From CAIWHR01 sp963726765 (GTDB lineage Bacteria; Pseudomonadota; Gammaproteobacteria; Burkholderiales; Casimicrobiaceae), in assembly GCA_963726765.1 (NCBI GenBank), contig CAVSDH010000011.1:744001-808000 (forward strand): a DNA stretch of 64,000 nt. Reading direction: 5' to 3'. Shown here in pieces: positions 35,383-45,455 of this stretch (within the stretch, counting starts at the first letter, position 1; every line of letters starts with the position of its first letter). The position numbers and the translations under genes are program-made. Below the pieces are notes generated by a model. The model made no database searches. It was not told the origin of the DNA and worked only from the letters and a program-made list of their open reading frames with translations.

Positions 35383-37132
35383 CGTGCGTCTCCTGCCGCC
35401 CGGTCATCGCCTCGAACTCGCGGTCGATCGCCTCGGACAGCTCGGCGAAACGGGTGAGCTCCGCGTCCCCGATGTCCTCGCCCAGCCGCTGCAGCGGCCG
35501 CACGCACTGCATCTGCGCGATGTCGGCCGGCGAGGCGCCTTCTGCAAGCGCATGCTCCGCAAGGTCGAAGAAGCGGTCGAGCAGGCGCATCATCGCAGAC
35601 TGCCGCGCGGGCGCGCACACGCGGTCGTTTTCCGAATAAGCGGACTGGCGCAGGAAAGCGTCGTTGACGAGGCCCGCGCAGAAGAGCGTGAGCTGCTGCC
35701 GCGCGGGCAGCGCGTCCTTGCCGATGATGCGCGCCATCCGCTCGAGGCGGGCCTCCTCGTCGAGCAGCGTCAGAAACCTCTTGCGCAGCGCGAACCAGCG
35801 GTCGTTGCCCTGCGCTGCCCACCACGGGGCGAAATCGCGCGCGTCCTCGGCGTACGACTGCAGCGGATTGATCGCCGGGTAGAAGCGCGCCTGCGCGCGC
35901 TTGACGTCGAGCGCCCAGAACGCCTTGACGTAGCGCTTGGTATGCGACGTGACCGGCTCCGAGAAGTCGCCCGACGGCGGGCTGATCGCACCGATGATCG
36001 TCACCGAGCCGGTGCCGCCGCCAAGGGGCTCGACCATCGCCGCGCGCTCGTAGAAGTCGGCGAGGCGCGACGAAAGATACGCGGGGTAGCCGCCCTCTCC
36101 GGGCAATTCGCCGAAGCGCCCGGAAACTTCGCGCAGCGCTTCGGCCCAGCGCGACGTCGAGTCGGCCATGAGCGCGACATGAAGGCCCTGATCGCGAAAA
36201 TACTCGGCAACGGTGACGGCGGAATAGATCGACGCTTCGCGCGCCGCAACAGGCATGTTGGACGTGTTGGCGATGATGACCGTACGCTCCATGAGCGGCC
36301 GCCCGGTGCGCGGGTCGGTGAGCCCGGGGAATTCGTCGAGCACGCCCGCCATCTCGTTGCCCCGCTCGCCGCAGCCCAGGTAGACGATCACGTCGGCGTT
36401 GCAGCCTTTCGCCAGCGCTTCCAGGAGCACGGTCTTGCCCGTTCCGAACCCGCCCGGGATGGCGGCCTTGCCGCCCTGCGCGACGGGAAACAGGCTGTCG
36501 AGGATGCGCTGACCGGTGATCATCGGTGCGCGCGCAGGCAGTCGCGCCGCGACCGGGCGCGGGAGGCGCACGGGCCACGTGTGCGACATCGCCAGCGCGT
36601 GTCCGCGGCCGGCGTCGTCGCGCAGAGTGCCGATCTCGGCGTCGTCCGCATAGTTTCCCGGTGCGGCGATAGCGACGACCGTTCCCGCGACGTTCGGCGG
36701 AACGAGACATTTCTGCACGATGCCGCAGGCCGACGTCGCCTCGCCGACGATCGCTCCGCCCCGCAGGACGTCGCCGCGTCGCACCCGCGGCGCGAACGAA
36801 AACGATCGCGCTGCCTGCGGGCGGCGCCCCGGGCGCACGAAAGCGGTTTCCGCTCCCGCGAGCGGCCGCAGCAGGCCGTCGAAGATGCGACCGAGGAGAC
36901 CGGGCCCGAGAGTGATCGCCAGCGGCGTGCCGTCGCCTTCGACAATGGCGCCGGGTCGCAGTCCCGTCGTGTCCTCGTAGACCTGCGCGGTGATCTCGTC
37001 ACCGTCGAGGCGCACGACCTCGCCCAGCAGGGCATCCCCGCCGACGCGCACCGCCTCGCGCAGCGCGAACGGTCCGGCGGCCGTGGCGCGAAGGACAGGA
37101 CCTGAAATCCACCGGATCGTCGCGCGGCTCAT
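35366..37132 (-). CDS. ntpA: V/A-type ATPase subunit A (catalytic)
   Basis: Catalytic A subunit, 588 residues. The P-loop reads IPGGFGTGKTVLLEALAK near residue 228, and the catalytic Glu region is CGERGNEMAGVLDEFPGL. The extra non-homologous region (about 115-185) that distinguishes V/A-type A subunits from F1-beta is present (SACGIVQKCLVPPNVAG). ADSTSRWAEALREVSGR is strongly conserved. The ATG overlaps the stop of subunit E as ATGA. Confidence 0.96.
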   Translation of the reverse strand: MSRATIRWISGPVLRATAAGPFALREAVRVGGDALLGEVVRLDGDEITAQVYEDTTGLRPGAIVEGDGTPLAITLGPGLLGRIFDGLLRPLAGAETAFVRPGRRPQAARSFSFAPRVRRGDVLRGGAIVGEATSACGIVQKCLVPPNVAGTVVAIAAPGNYADDAEIGTLRDDAGRGHALAMSHTWPVRLPRPVAARLPARAPMITGQRILDSLFPVAQGGKAAIPGGFGTGKTVLLEALAKGCNADVIVYLGCGERGNEMAGVLDEFPGLTDPRTGRPLMERTVIIANTSNMPVAAREASIYSAVTVAEYFRDQGLHVALMADSTSRWAEALREVSGRFGELPGEGGYPAYLSSRLADFYERAAMVEPLGGGTGSVTIIGAISPPSGDFSEPVTSHTKRYVKAFWALDVKRAQARFYPAINPLQSYAEDARDFAPWWAAQGNDRWFALRKRFLTLLDEEARLERMARIIGKDALPARQQLTLFCAGLVNDAFLRQSAYSENDRVCAPARQSAMMRLLDRFFDLAEHALAEGASPADIAQMQCVRPLQRLGEDIGDAELTRFAELSEAIDREFEAMTGRQETHDAPHG

Positions 37133-37737
37133 CCGTCGACTTCGAGGTGCTTCAACAGGCTGGCGCCGATCTCGACGCGATCGGCGACAAGACCGCCGAG
37201 CGTCGCGTCCAGGACATTGCCGCCGATGTCGATCTTCAGGCCCGCGCGCATCGTGCTGTCGGCGACGAGCTGCGGACGCATGCCGCAGATCGCCGCGATC
37301 GATCCGGCCATCGCCTCGCGCTCTCCGTCCGTCAATCCCGGTGCGTGCACGACGCGCCAGCCGCCCCGCGGCAACGCGGCACTCGCCTCTGCTGTTGCGT
37401 GCTCGACCCAGGCGATGCGCGATTCGCTTCGCTGCCATCGATCGCACAGTGCCTGCGGCAACTTGCCGAGTCCGGCGGCAAGGAATTCCGCGGCGCGCCG
37501 CTGCAGGCGCAGGCGCCGGTGCGTCTCGAGGCCGGCACGCGCTGCGTCGAGCCGCGACGCGAAACGTCGCCGCTCTTCGACGAACGTCTCGCGCGTGCGT
37601 TGCCGGGCCTGCGCGTGCGCGGTGGCGAGCATTGCCGCTGCGCGCTCGCGCGCGTCGCCGAGAATTGCGTCGCGGCGGCGCGCGCCATCGGTCAGGACGA
37701 GATCGAGAAGTGCCTGCGTTCGCGAGTCGAGCGTCAT
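37129..37737 (-). CDS. ntpE: V/A-type ATPase subunit E (peripheral stalk)
   Basis: A 202-residue subunit E. A long N-terminal amphipathic helix (RRRDAILGDARERAAAML and onward) pairs with subunit G, and a C-terminal globular domain holds to the head (IDIGGNVLDATLGGLVADR). As given, its frame is continuous with subunit F upstream, but an independent start at ATG 37737 has GAGG 10 nt before it. It would overlap a TGA for F as ATGA, like the other junctions of this operon. Confidence 0.82.
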   Translation of the reverse strand: MTLDSRTQALLDLVLTDGARRRDAILGDARERAAAMLATAHAQARQRTRETFVEERRRFASRLDAARAGLETHRRLRLQRRAAEFLAAGLGKLPQALCDRWQRSESRIAWVEHATAEASAALPRGGWRVVHAPGLTDGEREAMAGSIAAICGMRPQLVADSTMRAGLKIDIGGNVLDATLGGLVADRVEIGASLLKHLEVDG

Positions 37738-38037
37738 CTGCGGATCCTCGAGGCCCAGCTGCCCGCGCAGGCGCATCGCGAGGTCCGGCGCCGGGAAATC
37801 GCCGTCGAGGGCGGGAACCATCAGGACCAGCGGCGCAATGCCGATCTCCGCGCAGGCGAGATCGCGCGCCGGAATCCGCGCGGCGACCGCAGCGGACACG
37901 AGCACCAGCGATGCCTGTTCACGCGCCCGCGCAAGCGCTGCGCCTTCTTCGCCCGGCGAAGGCGTCGCGACTTCCGCGCCTGCCAGCCGGAAACCTGCCG
38001 CGCTCGCTTCGTCACCGATGTAGAACAGCGTGGACAT
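37734..38037 (-). CDS. ntpF: V/A-type ATPase subunit F (rotor regulator; probable frameshift at the end)
   Basis: Subunit F, about 100 residues, MSTLFYIGDEASAAGFRLAG onward, a Rossmann-like subunit that sits on the rotor and regulates coupling. As written it reads straight into subunit E. Removing one G from GAGGATCC (37746-37747) changes the end to QLGLEIRR and a TGA overlapping the E start as ATGA, so the fusion is probably an artefact. The ATG overlaps the stop of subunit K by 1 nt. Confidence 0.8.
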
Positions 38038-38393
38038 CAGCCAAGCCGGTTGAGGATCAGGATCGAGACGATGAGCCCGTAGATCGCGATTCCTTCGGCG
38101 AGACCCACCAGGATCAGAAGGCGTCCGAAGAGCTCGGGCTTTTCCGCGAGCGCTCCAATGGCGGCGGCGCCGACCTTGGCCACGGCGAAGCCTGCGCCCA
38201 ATGCGGCGAGCGCCGTCGACAGGGCCGCCGCGAGCACGCCGAGGGTTGCGGCCTCGGGCCCGAGCGCGCCCTCCCGGGCAGCGGGTCCTGCGGCCATGAC
38301 GTGGGGCGAAGATGCCAGCAGCAGCGTTCCAAGCGCGGCCAGGATCGCGGTGACGGTGACGAGTGCGACGATGAAGCGGGGGGTGGTTTTCAT
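38037..38393 (-). CDS. ntpK: V/A-type ATPase subunit K (c-ring proteolipid)
   Basis: A 118-residue rotor-ring proteolipid. An N-terminal hydrophobic leader (VALVTVTAILAALGTLLL) precedes one two-helix hairpin: TLGVLAAALSTALAALGAGF and LLILVGLAEGIAIYGLIV. The ion-carrying Glu is in GLAEGIAIYG. No Gln or Ser/Thr typical of Na+ sites is seen near it, so a proton ring is more likely; this is an inference from sequence alone. Confidence 0.88.
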   Translation of the reverse strand: MKTTPRFIVALVTVTAILAALGTLLLASSPHVMAAGPAAREGALGPEAATLGVLAAALSTALAALGAGFAVAKVGAAAIGALAEKPELFGRLLILVGLAEGIAIYGLIVSILILNRLG

Positions 38394-40223
38394 TCAATGC
38401 TCCTGCGCGACGATGGGTGGCGCCGGCAACGGGCGGAAAACGCGCCCCGGCGCGGCGAGGAAACGCGTGAAGAACTCGAACAGCACGAGCCTTGTGGTCT
38501 GGATCGAGACCACGAGACCTTCCAGCACGAGCACGACGAGATTGCCGGCGATCAGCACCAGCGCCCTGGCGATGGTTCCGCCCGCGGCGTCCATCAACGC
38601 GACGATTGCGGAAGACAGGCCGGCGTGGGCGAGCGCGAATGCGCCCACCCGCGCGAACGAAAGCGTGTTGATCAGAATCTGCAGCGTTCGCTCGATCAGC
38701 TCGGCAACCGCAGAGAGCGCGGCTCCAACCGCGCGTGCCGCGACGGCTCGGCCGACGCAGAAGGCGGCGGCGGCAGCAGCAGCGACGATCAGCGCGGAGG
38801 TGGAGACGACTGCGGCCAGCAACGAGATGTAGACGGCCACGAGCCACACTTCGCTGCAGAACCAGCCGCGCAGCTCGCGGCGCCAATGGGCCTCGAGCGC
38901 GGTCAACAACAGCCCGGTCGTGAGCAGAACTGCGCCACCGTATAACGGAACGAGCAGCACGGTAAGCGGTGCGGCGAGCGGGTCGATCCATCGCGGTTCG
39001 ACGATGCCCTGGAGGCCGAAGACGCTGCCGAAAAGGACACCGAAGAACGTCGCTCCGATGCCTCCGGCGATGAACAGGCGGGCCAAGGGCCAGCGCTTGC
39101 GCAATGCGACGCCCGCTCCCGTGATCACGAGGCCCTGACCGACGTCCCCGAACATGTAACCGAACATCAGCGGGACGACGATCACGAGCAGCAGGGTCGG
39201 GTCCGCCTCGTTGCGCGCGGGGATCCCGAGCGCGCGAATGAAGATCTCGAAGGGTTTGGCCCAGAGGGGATTCGCGAGCAGCAGCGGCGCCTTCATCGTC
39301 GGAGGGGCCGACGGAAAATGCAGCAGCGCGCGCGCGCCCGACCTGTCGAGCGCGGCTTCGATCCCGACCCCCGTGAAGTCGCTGGTCCAGCCGGTGATCC
39401 AGCAGAAGAGGTCGCCGGACTCGAGTGCGCGCACGTTTTCGATCAGCCATTGCAACCGTTGCGCGTCCCCCAGCGACGTCGCGAGATCGTGTTTTTCGTG
39501 CAGGGCCGCGAGCCGGGCCGCCAGACGATTCTCCTCGGCGTCGAGCGCCGCGAGGCGAGGCGCGATGTACCGCTCGTTGGCGGCGGTGTCCGCTTCGAGC
39601 CAGGGCGGCGCATCGTAGATCCGCCCCTTCTGCTGCGCCGCCTGCTGCGAAAGCGCGTCGATGTCGTCCGCGTTGCCGACATTGAGCGCGGCCAGTGCGC
39701 ACACCATCGTTCCGTCGAGGTCGACGCGGCGCGTGAGGATGCCCGCCGGCAGCTCGGGCGCGCTGTCGGGCGGGAACACGGCGAGCCGCGCGCGCAGCAC
39801 CGGGCCCGCTTCGGCGAGCTGCGCGAAATCGATGGTCGATGCGCCGACCGCCGCGAGCACGCGACGCCACAGCAGGATCTCCGCGCGTTCCTCCCCGCAG
39901 CGCTGGAGGTGCCCGATCACGGGTTCCGCGTCCACCGCCCATGCGCGGACGTGCGCGAGGCTCCGCGCAAGCGTTGTCGTCGGGGTCTCGGGGAACGTGG
40001 ACACCCGACGAGGGCCGGCGGGCCAGTAGGCGTGATGGCGAAGCGCGAGTTCCGCGAATTCGGCGAGCTGCGGTCGCAGGTCGGCGAGCGCCGCGGGCAG
40101 CGCCGCGCTGGCCCGAGCCTCGAGCTCGACCGCCTCGGTCTTCGCGAGCGCTTCCAGCGCCAGCGTCGCGTCGTCGCGCGCGGCAAGGATGGCGAACCAG
40201 CGGGCCGGTTGGGGGCGGATCAC
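38394..40223 (-). CDS. ntpI: V/A-type ATPase subunit I (membrane stator)
   Basis: A 609-residue subunit I/a. The N-terminal half (about 1-310) is a soluble coiled-coil stator arm, and the C-terminal half has 7-8 membrane helices forming the ion half-channels. Landmarks are PLMFGYMFGDVGQGLVI near residue 345 and TLSFARVGAFALAHAGL near 520, both typical of the V/A-type a subunit. The GTG start overlaps the upstream stop as GTGA. It is intact and of standard length. Confidence 0.94.
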   Translation of the reverse strand: MIRPQPARWFAILAARDDATLALEALAKTEAVELEARASAALPAALADLRPQLAEFAELALRHHAYWPAGPRRVSTFPETPTTTLARSLAHVRAWAVDAEPVIGHLQRCGEERAEILLWRRVLAAVGASTIDFAQLAEAGPVLRARLAVFPPDSAPELPAGILTRRVDLDGTMVCALAALNVGNADDIDALSQQAAQQKGRIYDAPPWLEADTAANERYIAPRLAALDAEENRLAARLAALHEKHDLATSLGDAQRLQWLIENVRALESGDLFCWITGWTSDFTGVGIEAALDRSGARALLHFPSAPPTMKAPLLLANPLWAKPFEIFIRALGIPARNEADPTLLLVIVVPLMFGYMFGDVGQGLVITGAGVALRKRWPLARLFIAGGIGATFFGVLFGSVFGLQGIVEPRWIDPLAAPLTVLLVPLYGGAVLLTTGLLLTALEAHWRRELRGWFCSEVWLVAVYISLLAAVVSTSALIVAAAAAAAFCVGRAVAARAVGAALSAVAELIERTLQILINTLSFARVGAFALAHAGLSSAIVALMDAAGGTIARALVLIAGNLVVLVLEGLVVSIQTTRLVLFEFFTRFLAAPGRVFRPLPAPPIVAQEH

Positions 40224-40978
40224 GCGACGACTCCCGTCGGCGGAAAAATCGCCCGCCGCAGCAGTTCGCCGCGAAGGCGCTCGAGGTCGAGTGCCGACAA
40301 CGCGAGGAAGACAAAGACCGCCGCGGGATCCGAAACCGCGCGACGGTAGAGAAGCTCGAGACGCGATGCGAGCGTACGCCGGCCCGACACGCTGTCGCGG
40401 GTCCCGGGCGCCGCGAGCGCCGCGCCATGTCGTGCGAGCAGGTTCGCGCACTCGGCGAGAAGCGCACTGCCGGCGCGCGAACGTGTCGGCAGACGCCGCC
40501 TCCATTCGAGGCCCCACGCCCTCACGAGCCCGTCCGGATTCCGCCACGCGGAAGCGAGCGGCGCAAGCGGTCCGGCGGGACTCCGCGTCGCGGTCTCGTG
40601 GCACAGGTCGCGGTAGACAGGGTCATCGCGCATCCACGGGAGCGGCGTGCCGCCACGCGCGAGGAATTGCGCCACCGGCAGCTCGACGAGCATGCCGGCC
40701 CAGGAAATTGCGGCCTGCCACTCGGCGGGCATCCAGAGCCCGATCTCGTCGACCTGCGCGCGCGCGTTCCCGCGCAGTGCGCCCTCGATCGTGTGCGGGT
40801 CCGCGTCCGGGGCGATGCCCGTCAGCCAGCGTCGGAAGGACGGCGCGCGCGCCGCGTCGATCAGCGCGGGCAGCCGACGAATGACGGCCAGGGCGCGCCA
40901 CGCGGCTTCGTTCGGGCGCTCGCCGAAGCGCGCGGCAATCCGCGCCAGCGCGTAGTCGAGGTCGCCGTGGCGGATCAT
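40220..40978 (-). CDS. V-ATPase operon protein, C-like subunit by position
   Basis: A 252-residue, mainly helical protein lying between the G-like subunit and subunit I with 4-nt overlaps on both sides. Its position and size match the V-type C subunit (the d/AC39 family that links the rotor to the c-ring). Sequence resemblance by eye is weak (DYALARIAARFGERP near the N-terminus), so the assignment rests on context. If the operon makes a working ATPase, this is the only candidate for subunit C in the window. Confidence 0.6.
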   Translation of the reverse strand: MIRHGDLDYALARIAARFGERPNEAAWRALAVIRRLPALIDAARAPSFRRWLTGIAPDADPHTIEGALRGNARAQVDEIGLWMPAEWQAAISWAGMLVELPVAQFLARGGTPLPWMRDDPVYRDLCHETATRSPAGPLAPLASAWRNPDGLVRAWGLEWRRRLPTRSRAGSALLAECANLLARHGAALAAPGTRDSVSGRRTLASRLELLYRRAVSDPAAVFVFLALSALDLERLRGELLRRAIFPPTGVVA

Positions 40979-41322
40979 CGGAGACCGGTCGTGAGTTCGG
41001 CGCAGAGCGCGGCGACGGCACGTTCCAGGCGAACGAGGTCCTCGGTCGAGAGGCTGCGCGCTGCGTCCTGCGCCGTGGCTTCGGCATCGATGTCGGCGAT
41101 CTCGCGTGCGGTGCGTGCGGCAAATCTCTCGCGCACGCAATGCATGCGGCGCTCGGTGCGCTCGGCGATCGCGCGTGCGGCTTCGCGGGCGCGGTCGACG
41201 ATCGCTGCGGATTCGCTCGCCGCATTGACCACGTCATCGCGCGCCGCGCGCTCCGCGGCGAGCACACGACCGATCGCCTCATCGACGGCGGTATCGGCGG
41301 GTGGCGGCGGTTTTCTGGACAT
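40975..41322 (-). CDS. V-ATPase operon protein, G/H-like coiled coil
   Basis: A 115-residue Ala/Arg/Glu-rich coiled-coil protein (VDRAREAARAIAERTERR) at the head of the operon. It has the composition and position of the peripheral-stalk G/H subunit, which pairs with E. The ATG at 41322 is preferred over one two codons upstream. The stop overlaps the next start as ATGA. Confidence 0.65.
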   Translation of the reverse strand: MSRKPPPPADTAVDEAIGRVLAAERAARDDVVNAASESAAIVDRAREAARAIAERTERRMHCVRERFAARTAREIADIDAEATAQDAARSLSTEDLVRLERAVAALCAELTTGLR

Positions 41323-41532
41323 GGGCAATTGCGCGCAGCGGCGGACACGGCCCCGAGCGAGGCTGCGCGGGCCGCGACCGTCGCGCTGGCGAAGTGCGCT
41401 GCCAGGCTAGTCACGGTGCGTGGGCCCCGCATCTTTGCCGAGCCTGCGACGCGCATGCTCCACCGCCACCTTCGCGGCCAGGCACGCTCGCGTCGCGCCG
41501 GTGTCGGGATGCTCTCGAAGTGCTCACTTCCT

Positions 41533-41550
41533 GTTACGCACCCCGTTACA
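41533..41550 (+). promoter_or_regulatory. GTTAC direct repeat upstream of hoxK
   Basis: GTTAC at 41533-41537 and GTTACA at 41545-41550, repeated with a 12-nt period. The same motif with the same spacing lies just upstream of hoxM (45840-45857). The binding protein, if any, is unknown. Confidence 0.5.
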
Positions 41551-41626
41551 AACGTTGCCGGCACCGGCGACGCCGAATCTGCCGCGCCCGTCCTGCTCAC
41601 GCTATCCCGTTCACCGCATAGAGATG

Positions 41627-41668
41627 TTGACCGGGGTCAAGTTGCCGCCGGTGCTACCGGTTCTAAAT
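41627..41668 (+). promoter_or_regulatory. FNR/FixK-type site and promoter of hoxK
   Basis: TTGACCGGGGTCAA (41627-41640) is a perfect TTGAC-N4-GTCAA palindrome of the Crp/Fnr family. TCTAAA (41662-41667) lies where the -10 of a class II promoter would be if the palindrome is centred at -41.5. This predicts a start near 41675, about 70 nt before the hoxK codon. No separate -35 is seen, as expected for an activated promoter. Confidence 0.6.
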
Positions 41669-41743
41669 GTCGGCTTGGAGAAGGTGGCAGAGCGCCGCGC
41701 AGCGGCGACCGCGAGTTCGCACGTTCCTGTCGGAGGATAGATC

Positions 41744-42844
41744 GTGTACGAAACCAACTATGCACTCATGCGCCGCCAGGGAATCACGCGGCGCAGCTTC
41801 CTCAAGTTCTGCAGCCTCACCGCGGCTTCGCTGGGGCTCGGCGACGCCGGCGCGCAGCAGATCGCCAAGGCGCTGGAAACCAAGCCGCGCACGCCGGTGA
41901 TCTGGCTGCACGGTCTCGAGTGCACGTGCTGCAGCGAATCCTTCATCCGCTCGGCGCACCCGCTTGCGAAGGACGTCGTGCTGTCGATGATTTCGCTCGA
42001 CTACGACGACACGCTGATGGCGGCCGCGGGCTACCAGGCCGAAGAGGCGCTCGAGCAGACGATCTCGAAGTACAAGGGGAACTACATCCTCGCGTGCGAA
42101 GGCAATCCGCCGCTCGCCGACGACGGCGTGTACTGCATCCCGGGCGGCAGGCCGTACGTCGAGAAGCTGCGCCACGTCGCGAAGGATGCGAAGGCGATCG
42201 TCTCGTGGGGCAGCTGCGCCTCGTGGGGCTGCGTGCAGGCGGCGAAGCCGAACCCGACGCAGGCGACGCCGATCCACAAGGTCATCACCGACAAGCCGAT
42301 CATCAAGGTGCCGGGCTGTCCGCCCATCGCCGAGGTGATGACGGGGGTCATCACCTACATCCTCGCATTCGACCGCCTGCCCGATCTCGACGCGCAGGGG
42401 CGCCCCAAGATGTTCTACAGCCAGCGGGTCCACGACAAGTGCTATCGCCGCCCGCACTTCGACGCGGGACAGTTCGTCGAGAAATTCGACGACGCCGGCG
42501 CGCGGATGGGCTATTGCCTCTACAAGGTCGGCTGCAAGGGACCGGTCACGTACAACGCGTGCTCCGCGCTGCGCTGGAACGAGGGGTTGTCGTTCCCGAT
42601 ACAGTCGGGCCACGGCTGCATCGGCTGCTCCGAGGACGCGTTCTGGGACAAGGGCTCGTTCTACGATCACCTGACGACGATCCGGCCGCCGGGCCTGAGC
42701 GGTGTCGAGGGCACCGCGGACAGGATCGGCCTCACCGCGCTGGGCGTCGCCGGCGCGGCGGTCGTCGCGCACGCGGCGGTCACCGCGATCAAGCAGGCGC
42801 GCAGCAAGACCCGCAATGACAAGGTCAGCGAAACGGAGAGGTGA
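41744..42844 (+). CDS. hoxK: membrane-bound [NiFe] hydrogenase small subunit, O2-tolerant type
   Basis: Small subunit of a group 1d uptake hydrogenase, 366 residues. The twin-arginine signal ITRRSFLKF exports the folded heterodimer. The proximal cluster has all six cysteines: 60, 62, 63, 158, 163 and 192 of the precursor (ECTCCSES, WGSCASWGC, VPGCPP). Cys62 and Cys163 correspond to Cys19 and Cys120 of the O2-tolerant enzymes, which give the special [4Fe-3S] cluster. Further cysteines (HDKCYRRP, GCIGCSED) bind the medial and distal clusters. A C-terminal hydrophobic helix anchors it. The GTG start has GGAGG 7 nt upstream. Confidence 0.97.
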   Translation: MYETNYALMRRQGITRRSFLKFCSLTAASLGLGDAGAQQIAKALETKPRTPVIWLHGLECTCCSESFIRSAHPLAKDVVLSMISLDYDDTLMAAAGYQAEEALEQTISKYKGNYILACEGNPPLADDGVYCIPGGRPYVEKLRHVAKDAKAIVSWGSCASWGCVQAAKPNPTQATPIHKVITDKPIIKVPGCPPIAEVMTGVITYILAFDRLPDLDAQGRPKMFYSQRVHDKCYRRPHFDAGQFVEKFDDAGARMGYCLYKVGCKGPVTYNACSALRWNEGLSFPIQSGHGCIGCSEDAFWDKGSFYDHLTTIRPPGLSGVEGTADRIGLTALGVAGAAVVAHAAVTAIKQARSKTRNDKVSETER

Positions 42845-42846
42845 TC

Positions 42847-44640
<1,794 letters not shown>

Positions 44641-44656
44641 GCCAAAGGAGGCTCGC

Positions 44657-45367
44657 ATGCAAGTCGATCGCGTAACCGGGAGGGTCGAAGGAGGCCCGCT
44701 CGTCGATACGTATGTGTACGAGGCCCCGGTCCGCCTGTGGCACTGGGTGACCATGCTTTGCATCATCGCCCTCGGAGTCACGGGCTACCTGATCGGTGCA
44801 CCGCTGCCGGCGATCGGCGGCGAGCCCGCCTTCAGCTATTTCTTCGCCGACATCCGGATGATCCACATGATCTCCGGGTGGATTCTCGCGGTCGCGTTCC
44901 TGGTCCGCATCTACTGGGCATTCGTCGGCAATCACCATGCGCGGGCGCTCTTCATCGTGCCCTTCTGGAGCGGCAAATGGTGGGCGGGTCTCTTCGGCGA
45001 CATCCGCTACTACCTGTTCCTCCGGAAGCACGGCGAGCTGTGGGTCGCGCACAATCCGCTCGCACAGTTCGCGATGTTTTCGATGTTCGTGCTGGGTGTC
45101 GTCGTGCAGATCCTGACCGGATTCGCGCTCCTCGCGCAGCAGTACCCGTGGGGCACGCCGTGGATGAACCTCTTCGGGTGGGTCACCGTGCTGCTGGGCG
45201 ACCCGCAGACGGTGCGCACCGTCCATCACCTCGCGATGTGGTACATGCTGCTGTTCGCGCTCATCCACACGTACATGGTGTTCCGCGAGGACATCACGCG
45301 CGGCTCGACGGTCATCAGCACGATGATCAACGGCATCCGGATGTTCAAGGGCGAGCCCAGGGCCTGA
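44657..45367 (+). CDS. hoxZ: Ni/Fe-hydrogenase b-type cytochrome subunit
   Basis: A 236-residue dihaem cytochrome b with four membrane helices. It anchors HoxKG on the periplasmic side and passes electrons from H2 to the quinone pool. Candidate haem histidines are in RLWHWVTML, IHMISGW, VHHLAMWYML and LIHTYMVF. AAAGGAGG gives a strong ribosome site before the ATG. It directly follows hoxG, the standard order. Confidence 0.95.
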   Translation: MQVDRVTGRVEGGPLVDTYVYEAPVRLWHWVTMLCIIALGVTGYLIGAPLPAIGGEPAFSYFFADIRMIHMISGWILAVAFLVRIYWAFVGNHHARALFIVPFWSGKWWAGLFGDIRYYLFLRKHGELWVAHNPLAQFAMFSMFVLGVVVQILTGFALLAQQYPWGTPWMNLFGWVTVLLGDPQTVRTVHHLAMWYMLLFALIHTYMVFREDITRGSTVISTMINGIRMFKGEPRA

Positions 45368-45455
45368 CCGGCGCCCGCCCATGCTGCCGCGAACGGAGAC
45401 CGCTCGATCGAGGCGCGCCGCGAGCGCGCGCCCGGCGGCAGCGCCGGTGTTGCCG

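Larger units (their letters stand above)
41323..41743. other. divergent control region between the ATPase and hydrogenase operons
   Basis: About 420 nt without a gene. Toward hoxK it contains a GTTAC direct repeat (41533-41550), an FNR/FixK-type palindrome (41627-41640) and a matching -10 (41662-41667). No promoter for the leftward ATPase operon could be recognised. Confidence 0.6.

Noticed and set aside
41385..41405. Sigma-54 promoter upstream of hoxK (GGCGAAGTGCGCTGC)
   Set aside because: The GG-GC spacing is 11 nt instead of 10 and the flanks do not fit; the FNR-type promoter is better supported.
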